A stretch of 18,582 nt of DNA from Lentzea sp. (GCA_030146905.1 JASLAV010001275.1:1-18582), one strand, 5' to 3'. Positions 1 through 6,653 are shown, counted from the stretch's first letter. The notes: generated from the letters alone by a model not told the origin. Translations and numbers: made by a program.

Positions 1-299
1 ACCGCGGAGGTGCCCTTGAAGTTCGTGCGCTGCAGGCGCGTCCCGTCGCGGACGGGCTGGAACATCCAGGCGAGGTGGACCACGGCGTCGGCGCCGCGCA
101 TGACCTCGTCGAGAACGTCCGGCGCGTCGTCCGCGGCCAGGTCGCAGGACTGCCACCGCACCGAGTCGTAGGGCGCGACCGCCCGCGGCGGACGGCGGCA
201 CAGACCCACGACCTCGTGATCGGGACTATCGGCCGCCAGGGCTCGAATCAGACCGGTGCCGACGTTCCCCGACGCTCCGGTGATCACAACCTTCACCAT
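1..299 (-). CDS. NAD-dependent epimerase/dehydratase family protein, N-terminal part (runs off window)
   Basis: The minus frame is open from an ATG at 299 to the window edge (about 99 residues). It starts MVKVVITGASGNVG, a Rossmann GxxGxxG dinucleotide-binding loop at residues 8-14. ADAVVHLAWMFQP follows near residue 78, typical of the extended SDR/epimerase class that binds NAD(P) and acts on nucleotide sugars or related alcohols and ketones. The catalytic YxxxK lies outside the window, so substrate cannot be inferred. A weak GAGG precedes the start by about 6 nt. The first 73 bases overlap the 3' end of the DUF1990 gene, so the two are probably co-transcribed and translationally coupled. 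Confidence 0.85.
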   Translation of the reverse strand, partial: MVKVVITGASGNVGTGLIRALAADSPDHEVVGLCRRPPRAVAPYDSVRWQSCDLAADDAPDVLDEVMRGADAVVHLAWMFQPVRDGTRLQRTNFKGTSA

Positions 300-1083
300 G
301 AACCTCATTCGGATTGGGACACTCGTTGTGATGCGTGTACCCGTGCTCGAGGTCCACATGCGACACATCTGGGTCGTTCGCGCCCTCCAGAACGGCTATC
401 GCCCAGAACGGTTCCTCCCGCGAGTCGACGTCGAACGGCACCTCGACGAGGTGTTCGCCGCCGTCAGGTTCGCCGTGGCCGGCAAGAGGTTGTTGCGCCA
501 GGCGGCGAAGGTTCGCCCCGACCGCGTCGTAGAACTTGTGCTGAGCACGCCTGCCGAAGAAAAGCCAACCCAATCGGATGAACAGGTGGGTGCGGGGGTT
601 GACCTGGTTGTAGCTGTTGACCTCCAAGGTGACCACGCCGGTGTGCAGGTCCTTGACGACGCGGTAGTCGACCTTGCCCCGTTCCAGGTGCCCCTGCAGC
701 GTCTCGTAGCTCCAGCCCCACGAGTAGCGCACGCCGTCCTCGTCGAACCCGGTCTCGGTGATCCGCACGCCCATGGCGAACCTCGCGAACGCGAACCGGC
801 CCACCAGCAGCAGGTTCTTCCCGAGAAGGGGCTCCTCACGGAAGTAATGCGCGCGCAGCAGGCCACCGGGCGTGAACGCGTACGCGGCCACCACCTTCTG
901 CGCGCGCCACCAGACGGAGTCCTTCTCCGGGCGTCCGGGCGGGTCGGTGCCCAGGAAGAACCGGTGGTGGTCGAAGTGCCACGTGGACGCACGAATCTCG
1001 TCCACGTCGTAGTTGACCGCCTTGTCCCGAAGCCGTGAAACGACTTCATGAACCGGCAGGTTCCTCGCCCGCGTGATCCGCAT
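226..1083 (-). CDS. DUF1990 family protein
   Basis: A 285-residue protein of unknown biochemical role. The diagnostic part is about residues 100-197: the segment YSWGWSYETLQGHLERG (120-136), the strand VVTLEVNSYN, and a helical end with FGRRAQHKFYDAVGANL, as expected for DUF1990 (YndJ/UPF0548-like) proteins. Those are usually about 160-200 aa, so the acidic, histidine-containing tail of about 85 residues is extra. ATG 1083 is chosen because the reading frame upstream is arginine/serine-rich low-complexity sequence that overlaps the MarR gene. No clear ribosome binding site precedes it. It lies 40 nt after the marR stop on the same strand and overlaps the next gene by 74 bp, which suggests a marR-DUF1990-epimerase operon. 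Confidence 0.75.
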   Translation of the reverse strand: MRITRARNLPVHEVVSRLRDKAVNYDVDEIRASTWHFDHHRFFLGTDPPGRPEKDSVWWRAQKVVAAYAFTPGGLLRAHYFREEPLLGKNLLLVGRFAFARFAMGVRITETGFDEDGVRYSWGWSYETLQGHLERGKVDYRVVKDLHTGVVTLEVNSYNQVNPRTHLFIRLGWLFFGRRAQHKFYDAVGANLRRLAQQPLAGHGEPDGGEHLVEVPFDVDSREEPFWAIAVLEGANDPDVSHVDLEHGYTHHNECPNPNEVHGEGCDHRSVGERRHRSDSSPGGR

Positions 1084-1123
1084 CTGCGCGGGTACCCTGC
1101 ACCGCCCGATCGATTCCGCCGGC

Positions 1124-1549
1124 TCAGCTCCTCGTCGCGGCCTCGACGACGCCGAGCACCTCGTCCAGCTTCTCCAGCTGCTCCGCGTCGAGCCGGTGGA
1201 AGATCCGGCGCAGCACCTCGTTGCCCGCCGCCTCACCGGCGACGAGCGCACGGGTGCCCTCCTCGGTCACGGTGACCACCTTCGCCCGCTTGTCGCCGGT
1301 CTCCGCCGACCGCCGCACCAGCCCGTCGCGCTCCATCGCCTCGACCGCCTGGGTGATCGACCGCGCCGCCATCCCCAGTTCGGCGGCCAGCCGGGTCTGC
1401 TTCACCGGCCCGAGCCTGACCAGCACCTGCAACACCTTCGTCCGCGCCAGTGACACCCCGCTGCCGGCCATGTGCTCGTCGACGGCCCGGCGCAGCCGCG
1501 CGGACGTGGTCAGAAAGCGGAGACCGATCTCTTCGGCCCTCTCGTTCAC
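1124..1549 (-). CDS. MarR-family transcriptional regulator
   Basis: A 141-residue winged-helix repressor of the MarR type. The core is LARTKVLQVLVRLGPVKQ, then RLAAELGMAARSITQAVEAMERDGLV (recognition helix region) and the wing RRSAETGDKRAKVVTVTEEG, flanked by N- and C-terminal dimerisation helices. The start is set at GTG 1549 because AAAGGAG (1561-1555) sits 5 nt upstream. ATG codons at 1564 and 1579 are in frame but lie in or beyond a palindromic operator. It is divergent from an SDR gene, with two identical palindromes between them. By family precedent it would repress both directions and release on binding a phenolic or other small ligand. The ligand is not predictable here. Confidence 0.9.
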   Translation of the reverse strand: MNERAEEIGLRFLTTSARLRRAVDEHMAGSGVSLARTKVLQVLVRLGPVKQTRLAAELGMAARSITQAVEAMERDGLVRRSAETGDKRAKVVTVTEEGTRALVAGEAAGNEVLRRIFHRLDAEQLEKLDEVLGVVEAATRS

Positions 1550-1554
1550 GCCCA

Positions 1555-1561
1555 CTCCTTT
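1555..1561 (-). promoter_or_regulatory. Ribosome binding site that sets the marR start
   Basis: On the minus strand AAAGGAG lies 5 nt before the GTG at 1549. Upstream ATG codons (1564, 1579) in the same frame have no comparable Shine-Dalgarno and would put coding sequence across the operator. Confidence 0.7.
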
Positions 1562-1563
1562 CA

Positions 1564-1575
1564 TGAGGTACCTCA
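1564..1575. promoter_or_regulatory. MarR operator candidate 1 (TGAGGTACCTCA)
   Basis: A perfect 12-bp palindrome, TGAGGTACCTCA, just upstream of the marR ribosome binding site. An identical copy lies 26 bp away (centre to centre). MarR-family dimers bind such palindromes, usually in their own divergent promoter. The assignment to this MarR protein is inference from position. Confidence 0.75.
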
Positions 1576-1589
1576 GCATCTGGCATCAT

Positions 1590-1601
1590 TGAGGTACCTC
1601 A
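1590..1601. promoter_or_regulatory. MarR operator candidate 2 (TGAGGTACCTCA)
   Basis: Second identical copy of the palindrome TGAGGTACCTCA, 6 nt before the SDR ribosome binding site (AGGAG at 1608-1612). Binding here would block access to the SDR promoter or early transcript. With the first copy it makes a two-site operator spanning 38 bp. Confidence 0.75.
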
Positions 1602-1617
1602 CGATATAGGAGCAGCC

Positions 1618-2457
1618 ATGCCCACCGCCGTCATCACCGGCGCGACCCACGGCCTGGGCCGCCTGGTCGCGCTGGAGCTCGCCCGCCGCGGCTTCGACCT
1701 CGGCGTCATCGCCCGCGACCCCGCCAAGGTGGACGCCCTGCGCGGCGAGGTCCCTCCCGGCGTCGCGGTCGAGACCTTCGTGGCCGACCTGTCCTCGTTG
1801 CAGGACGTCCGGCACGCGGCCAAGGCCGTCGACGCCCGCTACGACCACATCGACGTACTGGTCAACAACGCCGGTGTCCACGCGTTCAGCCAGCGGGTCA
1901 CGCGGGACGGGTTCGGTGAGATGACCGCGGTGAACTACCTCGCGCCGTGGATCCTGACGAACGCCCTGCGCGCCAAGCTGATCGCCTCGGCACCGGCGCG
2001 CGTGGTCACCGTGGCGTCGGAAGCCGCGCGGCACGCCGGTGACATCGACCCGGCGCGCGACCTCGTGTTCACCGGCGCCTACACCCGCCGCGAGTCGGCC
2101 GCGCTGTACGGCCGGACCAAGCTGATGGACATCATGTTCAGCCAGGAGCTGGCCCGGCGGCTGGCAGGCACCGGTGTCACCGCCCACTGCTGCGACCCCG
2201 GCTTCAACACCACCGGCCTCGGCCGCGAGCTGCCGTTCGCCGGGCTGCTGGAAAGCGCGTTGCGGGGACTGCGGATCGGCGATCCCCGCCGGGGCGCCGC
2301 GATCATCACCCGCCTGGCGACCGACCCGGACCTCGCGAACCGCACGGGTGGCTACTTCTCGGTCCGGGACGCGAAACCGTTGCAGTGCCCCGAACCCGGT
2401 CGAGACCCAGCCGTGCAGCACGCGCTGTGGGAGGCGACCCAGGAACTGCTCGCCTGA
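1618..2457 (+). CDS. Short-chain dehydrogenase/reductase (SDR)
   Basis: A 279-residue classical-type SDR acting with NAD(P)(H) on an unidentified alcohol or carbonyl substrate. Visible motifs are the cofactor loop TGATHGLG (7-14), VADLSS (55-60), NNAG (83-86), the catalytic Ser in VTVASEA (134), and YGRTK (Tyr164, Lys168). DPGFNTTGL follows at 193-201 as the post-catalytic PG loop. The C-terminal half resembles the retinol-dehydrogenase/WW-oxidoreductase-like subgroup, which is longer than the typical 250-aa SDR. The start ATG has AGGAG 5 nt upstream. It is divergent from marR across the paired palindromes and is followed on the same strand by a quinone oxidoreductase gene after 78 nt, so both are likely MarR-controlled. 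Confidence 0.92.
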   Translation: MPTAVITGATHGLGRLVALELARRGFDLGVIARDPAKVDALRGEVPPGVAVETFVADLSSLQDVRHAAKAVDARYDHIDVLVNNAGVHAFSQRVTRDGFGEMTAVNYLAPWILTNALRAKLIASAPARVVTVASEAARHAGDIDPARDLVFTGAYTRRESAALYGRTKLMDIMFSQELARRLAGTGVTAHCCDPGFNTTGLGRELPFAGLLESALRGLRIGDPRRGAAIITRLATDPDLANRTGGYFSVRDAKPLQCPEPGRDPAVQHALWEATQELLA

Positions 2458-2535
2458 CCCCGGCATGAACGCGCACGCATGGGTGTAAGACGGACGCCTA
2501 TTCCGTGCCCTGCCGTTTGCGGCTTCACTGAAAGC

Positions 2536-3336
2536 ATGACCATCGCTCATCCGCCGAAGCCGTACACCGCTCTGTGGGTGTACGCGCACCCGCGCCGTGA
2601 CTCGCTGAACGACCGTCTCCTGCAAGCCGGGACCAAGGCCTTGTCGCAGCGGTACGACGTGGCGGTGTCGGACCTCTACGCACAAGACTTCGACCCCGTG
2701 CTGTCCCAGCGCGACTTGGGAGACCTGGCGGAACGCCCCGGCAACATCTCCGAGCTGGCGGGGGAGGCCTACGCCAGCGGCCAGCTGCCCGCCGACGTCC
2801 GCGAGGAGCAGGCCAAGCTCGCGACGGCCGACCTGCTCGTCCTGCAGTTCCCGCTGTGGTGGTACGGCCCGCCCGCGATCCTCAAGGGGTGGTTCGACCG
2901 GGTGCTCACCAGCGGGTTCGCCTACGGCGACTCAGACCCCGAGCTCGGCATACCGCGCCGGTACGGAGATGGCGGTCTGGCCGGCCGCAAGGCACTGGTC
3001 GTGGTCACCGCGGGCGAGGACGAGCGCTCGATCGGGCCGCGCGGCATCAGCGGCGACCTCGACTCCCTGCTCTTCCCGATCACCCACGGCGTCCTCTGGT
3101 ACGTCGGGATCGAGACACTGGACCTGCACGTGGTCCACGACGCCGACTCGCTGGGCCCCGAAGGCGTCGAACAGCAGGTCGAGCGCCTGGTGGCCAGGGT
3201 CGGCGGCGTCGCCGACGAGGAAGCACGACGGTTCCGGCGCCTGCGCGACGGCGACTACGCGAACACACGCGCACTGCGAGAGGACCTGGCGCCCGGCCGC
3301 ACCGACCTGGGGATCCACCTGGCCGATCGCGACTGA
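2536..3336 (+). CDS. NAD(P)H dehydrogenase (quinone)/flavodoxin-fold oxidoreductase
   Basis: A 266-residue protein of the Flavodoxin_2 family (NQO1/MdaB/KefF type), which uses FAD or FMN to carry out two-electron reduction of quinones or similar electrophiles. The flavin phosphate loop VYAHPRRDSLND is at residues 15-26. The family signature LQFPLWWYGPPAILKGWFDRVL spans 103-124, with the beta strand KALVVVTAG near 152-160. ATG 2536 is chosen because residues upstream in the frame do not resemble the family, whose members begin just before the first beta strand. The Shine-Dalgarno is weak (GAAAG). It lies downstream of the SDR with no obvious terminator between them, so the two form a plausible redox-detoxification operon under the MarR protein. 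Confidence 0.9.
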   Translation: MTIAHPPKPYTALWVYAHPRRDSLNDRLLQAGTKALSQRYDVAVSDLYAQDFDPVLSQRDLGDLAERPGNISELAGEAYASGQLPADVREEQAKLATADLLVLQFPLWWYGPPAILKGWFDRVLTSGFAYGDSDPELGIPRRYGDGGLAGRKALVVVTAGEDERSIGPRGISGDLDSLLFPITHGVLWYVGIETLDLHVVHDADSLGPEGVEQQVERLVARVGGVADEEARRFRRLRDGDYANTRALREDLAPGRTDLGIHLADRD

Positions 3337-3346
3337 CCCCAGGCTT

Positions 3347-3378
3347 CCGACCTGCCGCTGATCGATCCCGCAGGCCGG
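3347..3378 (+). terminator. Possible terminator after the quinone oxidoreductase gene
   Basis: CCGACCTGC (3347-3355) can pair with GCAGGCCGG (3370-3378), giving a 9-bp stem with one mismatch and a 14-nt loop. It lies 11 nt after the stop codon. There is no U-tract, as is common in high-GC actinobacteria. Confidence 0.4.
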
Positions 3379-3407
3379 AGGTCACTCGCAAGCCGTGTGA
3401 CAAGAAG

Positions 3408-3737
3408 TCAGCCGACCAGGGCAGCGAGCCGTTTGCGCTGACGCACCGAACCCACCTGAGCCGCCAGCAGCCGTGCACGTTCCGCGTGTGCGGCTGCCGC
3501 GTTTTTCTCCCCATTGGACAACTGACCCAAGCGCGATGCATGGTCGCCAGCGGCAGGCCCGGAACACGGAGCAGGCGGTGAGCAGGACGCGGTTCTCGGG
3601 AATGTCGACGGTGCAGTCGTCGTAGCCGACTTCAAGGGGCACGGCGAGGCGGAAACGCTGGCGGAGCTGGTCGGCTTCACGTAGGCGACGGCTTCGTCGC
3701 CGACGTGCCCGGTCTGGGTAGCCTGCTCAACGCCCAC
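3408..3737 (-). pseudogene. Decayed McrC fragment (McrBC type IV restriction system)
   Basis: No intact frame is present, but the minus strand carries recognisable McrC sequence in two frames. One frame reads VGDEAVAYV (about 3704-3678). The overlapping frame reads RRLREADQLRQRF (about 3690-3652), then VPLEVGYDDCTVDIPENR (3642-3589) and VLLTACSVFR (3588-3559). This order matches the conserved McrC block that reads roughly V-EAL--V-GR-R--DQLRRRF--PVEV-YDDFTVD--ENR-LL-A. A small deletion separates the first two pieces and a further frame change follows. Nothing matching McrB or the McrC C-terminal PD-(D/E)xK nuclease domain is seen nearby. It is therefore a relic of a methyl-dependent restriction locus, not a functional gene. 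Identification rests on remembered family sequence. Confidence 0.65.
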
Positions 3738-3760
3738 CCGGATTACTCGTGAGGAACTGG

Positions 3761-4249
3761 ATGGACCGTCGATTGCTCATCGTTCTGACTGTTGCCGGGG
3801 CCGGTGCGTGCACTCAGCCCGCTCCGCCACAGCCGGTTCCGCCTGCACCGACTGTGGCGGAGCGCGGGTGCGGTGCGGTGTCGTCGATCGACGCGGACGG
3901 CGAGCCGCTGGCTCTGGGCTGGAAGGTTGTGGGAGAGGTGCATGCCGCGGCCTGCGCGGGTGATTACGACGGTGTCAGCGCGAGGATGTCCGGGTTCAAG
4001 GGTGGGATCAGCGCGCAGGAGATCGTCGCGCAGTGGCGTCAGACTGAGGCGCGCACCCACTACCTGCGCCGATTGGCGCGAACCTTGGAGGCCGTCCCGC
4101 GCGTAACCCAAGGTGGGCTGACCTATTGCTCCCCGGACGGTCCGGTGGCCGTCTTCAGCCGTGGCACCCTGGAGGTGCCACCGACGCTGGCCGACTTCGT
4201 GCTCAGCCGCGCCGACACCGTGATCCCCACCCCGGAGTGCGACCGGTGA
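3761..4249 (+). CDS. Small secreted lipoprotein, function unknown
   Basis: A 162-residue protein. The N-terminus has MDRR, a hydrophobic stretch (LLIVLTVAGAG) and Cys17 in the context AGAC, which is an acceptable but not ideal lipobox. A proline-rich linker (residues 20-30) follows, so the protein is probably lipid-anchored outside the membrane. The remaining domain has Cys37, Cys65, Cys123 and Cys160. I do not recognise the family. ATG 3761 is preferred to the in-frame GTG 3749 because GAGGA precedes it by 5 nt. Its stop overlaps the GTG of the next gene (GTGA at 4246-4249), so it is the first gene of a coupled three-gene operon. Confidence 0.75.
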   Translation: MDRRLLIVLTVAGAGACTQPAPPQPVPPAPTVAERGCGAVSSIDADGEPLALGWKVVGEVHAAACAGDYDGVSARMSGFKGGISAQEIVAQWRQTEARTHYLRRLARTLEAVPRVTQGGLTYCSPDGPVAVFSRGTLEVPPTLADFVLSRADTVIPTPECDR

Positions 4250-5163
4250 GCGCGCGTCGGAGGAACAAGTCGCGTCAGCGCCCTCGGCCCAGCCAACCGC
4301 CCGAGTCGGCCGAGTCACCCGCACCGTGGTGGAAGCGCACGGCCACGAAGGTGGTGGCCGTGGTCGGCTCCCTGGTCTTGGCGGTGGTCACCGGTGTGGT
4401 GACCGCGGTGGTGACCAAGGTCGGTGACGAAGCGAGCCAGCCCCTGCTGCGCGACGCCCTCGGCGATCCCGTGTACGTGACGGCGGGGCCGTTGCCGCGC
4501 GGTGGCGAAACGGTGTTGGCCCGCAGCCTGCCCGACGGGATCACCCCGCAGGTGCACGAGGTCCTCAGCGTTCCCACCGCCTACATCGACCGCGAGGACG
4601 AGTTGGGCGTCCCATTGGGGCAGGCGCGGTTGCGCGTGATCGTGCAGGCCAAGACCAGCAAGGTGTTGTTGACCGGATTGCGGCTGGTGGTCGACGAGCG
4701 CAAGCCCCCGATCGACCGCACGGTGCTGTTCGTCAACACCCAGGGTGGTGGCAAACCCATCCAGGTGCGCTTCGACGCCGACGCCCGTGACAGCGGTACC
4801 AGCCGAGGGACGGCTGCCCGCAACGTGACCGGTCAGGACTACTTCGCGGGCGACAATCACGAGCTCGACGCGGGTGGTGCCGTGGAGTTCCACATCTCGG
4901 TCGGTACTCGCACCTGTTACTGCCGGTTCCACCTGGAGCTGGAGACGACGGCGGCTGGGCAGACCAGGCGAGTGCGGATCGAGCACGGCTCCTTCGCGGT
5001 GAGCGCGGCGGTTCCCACGCCGAAGGAAGCCCTGCTCGTCCCGCTGTCGGGCACCTCGACCCGGACCAACCTGGGCACCGTGGGCCCGTGGGTCCGCGTC
5101 GCACCGGAGGAGCTGTGTGCCGAGAGCCGCGTGTGCGAGCCGCAAGTGATGGCCACGCGGTGA
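4246..5163 (+). CDS. Membrane-anchored protein with CxC motif, function unknown (paralogue A)
   Basis: A 305-residue protein starting at GTG 4246, which overlaps the previous stop by four bases. Residues 1-33 are basic and proline-rich (cytoplasmic), 35-57 form one valine-rich membrane helix, and the rest should be extracytoplasmic, rich in beta-strand-like stretches. It has exactly four cysteines: a CYC pair at 224/226 within CYCRFHLELE, and 291/297 near the C-terminus, suggesting disulfides or a metal site. The CxCRxxLExE segment and the strand LRVIVQAKTSKVLLTGLRLVV recur in the following gene, so the two appear to be diverged duplicates. No known domain is recognised. Confidence 0.8.
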   Translation: MSARRRNKSRQRPRPSQPPESAESPAPWWKRTATKVVAVVGSLVLAVVTGVVTAVVTKVGDEASQPLLRDALGDPVYVTAGPLPRGGETVLARSLPDGITPQVHEVLSVPTAYIDREDELGVPLGQARLRVIVQAKTSKVLLTGLRLVVDERKPPIDRTVLFVNTQGGGKPIQVRFDADARDSGTSRGTAARNVTGQDYFAGDNHELDAGGAVEFHISVGTRTCYCRFHLELETTAAGQTRRVRIEHGSFAVSAAVPTPKEALLVPLSGTSTRTNLGTVGPWVRVAPEELCAESRVCEPQVMATR

Positions 5164-5966
5164 GAGAGCGCTGGTTTTGGATCGCCCTACCGGTGGCCGC
5201 AGTGCTGGTGGCGGGCGTGGTGTACCAGCTGGTCCCGGGAACGAACACCGCGCCGGAGCTGCCTTCTGTGCCTACCGCGGTGTCGGATCCGCAGCCGGTC
5301 GAGACGCCGGAGACCGTCGTGGAGCTGACCGCGCGCTATGAGGAGCAGTCTGACCTGAACGACGCGTGGGTGCGGGAACTGCCAGAACCGGTCGATCTCT
5401 CGCCAGGTGTGGACTGTGCCACGGCAGGACGTGAGACGCACGACCACGGAGCTGTCGACCGCGGCTCGTCGCGGATGGTGCTCACCGTGCGCGCCCGACG
5501 CCCGACGACCCTTCTGCTGCTTTCACTTCGCGCCGAGATCATCGAACGTGCCCCGGTCGGCACCGGGCCGTTGATGCTCTGCGTTCCCGGTCCCGAGCCC
5601 GACGTGCTCTTCCAACCACCGCCAGCGGCACACAACGACCTGGTCATTGACGGGGACACCTCCGAGGAGCGGGAAGTCGAGTTCCAGGGCCAAGCAGTGG
5701 AATACGAGTTCGGAGAGGTCGTCCAGACGCCGGTCGACGTCTTCGCCCGTGCCTGTGACTGCCGGTGGCGGCTGGAGGTCGAAGCCGTGGTCGACGGCAT
5801 GCGGCACCGCTGGCACCTCCACGACGCCGATCGCGGGAAGCCCTTCCGCACCAGCGCGCCTCCTGCCCGCTCCGCCCTGGAAGCGGCCCAGGTGTGGTGC
5901 GCCCCGCAGGGCAGCGGCCGACTGACGACAGTGGCTGCGGGCGACTGCCCCTCACCACTGAGATGA
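5160..5966 (+). CDS. Membrane-anchored protein with CxC motif, function unknown (paralogue B)
   Basis: A 268-residue protein starting at GTG 5160, overlapping the upstream stop by four bases (GTGA). A short N-terminal anchor (WFWIALPVAAVLVAGVVYQLV, residues 5-25) is followed by a proline/threonine-rich linker and an extracytoplasmic domain. The CDC pair (199/201) in ACDCRWRLEVEA and a C-terminal cysteine pair (247/263) parallel paralogue A. MVLTVRARRPTTLLLLSLRAEI matches the equivalent strand in A. Two further cysteines (86, 141) are specific to this copy. It is the last gene of the operon: a strong hairpin follows about 90 bp downstream. No function can be assigned. Confidence 0.8.
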   Translation: MRERWFWIALPVAAVLVAGVVYQLVPGTNTAPELPSVPTAVSDPQPVETPETVVELTARYEEQSDLNDAWVRELPEPVDLSPGVDCATAGRETHDHGAVDRGSSRMVLTVRARRPTTLLLLSLRAEIIERAPVGTGPLMLCVPGPEPDVLFQPPPAAHNDLVIDGDTSEEREVEFQGQAVEYEFGEVVQTPVDVFARACDCRWRLEVEAVVDGMRHRWHLHDADRGKPFRTSAPPARSALEAAQVWCAPQGSGRLTTVAAGDCPSPLR

Positions 5967-6055
5967 GCGCGTTCCGGGCGTTGAACCGGGCACCGTCCGC
6001 GCGATGCCGGTCTCTGCCGAGACCACAGGAGTCTTCTCAGCCGTCCCCCGGTCGG

Positions 6056-6085
6056 TTCTGAGCCTCGTCCTGACGAGGCTCAGAA
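6056..6085. terminator. Bidirectional terminator between convergent genes
   Basis: TTCTGAGCCTCGTC (6056-6069) pairs perfectly with GACGAGGCTCAGAA (6072-6085): 14 bp, nominally a 2-nt loop. It ends the three-gene plus-strand operon and the minus-strand DUF6480-like gene, whose stop codon (6082-6080) lies inside the right arm. Confidence 0.85.
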
Positions 6086-6379
6086 AGCGCTCAGCCAGCC
6101 CATCATCATCGCGACCATGAACGCCAGCGTCATGAGCACCACGACCATCACCGCCACCAGCGTCACGATGGGGGCCTTGCGCGACGGCATCGGTTGAGGA
6201 TGGGACAAGCCGGAGGTCTGACCGGCCTCGGGCGGGGTGTCGCCCGGTGTGACGCCGCCACCTGGTTCCAGGCCAGGTGTGCGGTCGGGGTCCGGGTCGG
6301 GCGGCGTGTCACGGGGAGCGCCGCCACCCTCGAGTCCTGCGTTGCGATTGGGATCCGAGTGAGACGGAGTCGCGGTCAT
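6080..6379 (-). CDS. DUF6480-like small membrane protein
   Basis: A 99-residue protein with a hydrophilic Pro/Gly/Asp-rich N-terminal two thirds and one C-terminal membrane helix (about residues 70-93, APIVTLVAVMVVVLMTLAFMV). The segment DPDPDRTPGLEPGGGVTPGD is the hallmark I associate with DUF6480 proteins of actinobacteria; function unknown. An upstream variant, DPNRNAGLEGGGAPRDTPP, is an internal duplication of the same motif. ATG 6379 is chosen because sequence upstream in the frame is arginine-rich and non-family. There is no Shine-Dalgarno, but a SigB-type -10 element lies 9 nt upstream, so the mRNA may be almost leaderless. Its stop lies in the terminator hairpin. Confidence 0.8.
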   Translation of the reverse strand: MTATPSHSDPNRNAGLEGGGAPRDTPPDPDPDRTPGLEPGGGVTPGDTPPEAGQTSGLSHPQPMPSRKAPIVTLVAVMVVVLMTLAFMVAMMMGWLSAF

Positions 6380-6388
6380 GTGCGCCGA

Positions 6389-6413
6389 ATACCCGTGGGC
6401 AGCACTGTGAACC
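6389..6413 (-). promoter_or_regulatory. Candidate SigB/SigF-type stress promoter of the DUF6480-like gene
   Basis: The minus strand reads GGTT (6413-6410), 15 nt, then GGGTAT (6394-6389). This fits the actinobacterial stress-sigma consensus GNNT-N14-16-GGGTAC/T. Transcription would begin within a few bases of the ATG at 6379. Confidence 0.5.
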
Positions 6414-6532
6414 ATCGGGTGAGGAAGGCCGGTTCGTCCTCGTGGTGTCGCCCGTCGACGGCAAGTGATCCGTTCACCACCACGCCCTCCGACTGTGCCG
6501 CGCCACAACGCACCCGTCACGAAATGACGACG

Positions 6533-6637
6533 TCAGAGGATGATGTTGAGCAGAACGGTCAGCAACACGGAGGCGAAGACCGAGAAAGCAATCATCGCGA
6601 GGCAGCCGAGCCGGCCGCCGAGTGGACGGATTCTCAC
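6533..6637 (-). CDS. 34-residue membrane microprotein
   Basis: A short ORF from GTG 6637 to TGA 6533-6535. It begins VRIRPLGGRLGC and continues as one uncharged hydrophobic helix (LAMIAFSVFASVLLTVLLNIIL) to the C-terminus. Positive residues at the N-terminus predict an inside-to-outside single-pass protein. GGAGAA lies about 8 nt upstream, and the start is 17 nt after the stop of the 111-aa membrane protein, so the two are probably co-transcribed. I recall similar tiny proteins with an RPLGGRLGC-like start in actinobacteria but know no function. Confidence 0.65.
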   Translation of the reverse strand: MRIRPLGGRLGCLAMIAFSVFASVLLTVLLNIIL

Positions 6638-6653
6638 TCGTTCTTCTCCGTGC

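Noticed and set aside
1084..1251. Extension of the DUF1990 frame to 341 residues
   Set aside because: The added residues are Arg/Ser-rich and lie within the marR coding region, and they do not resemble the family.
1580..1608. Sigma70-like promoter CTGGCA-N17-GATATA for the SDR gene
   Set aside because: The -10 would overlap the ribosome binding site and the transcript would start after it, so the promoter must lie elsewhere.
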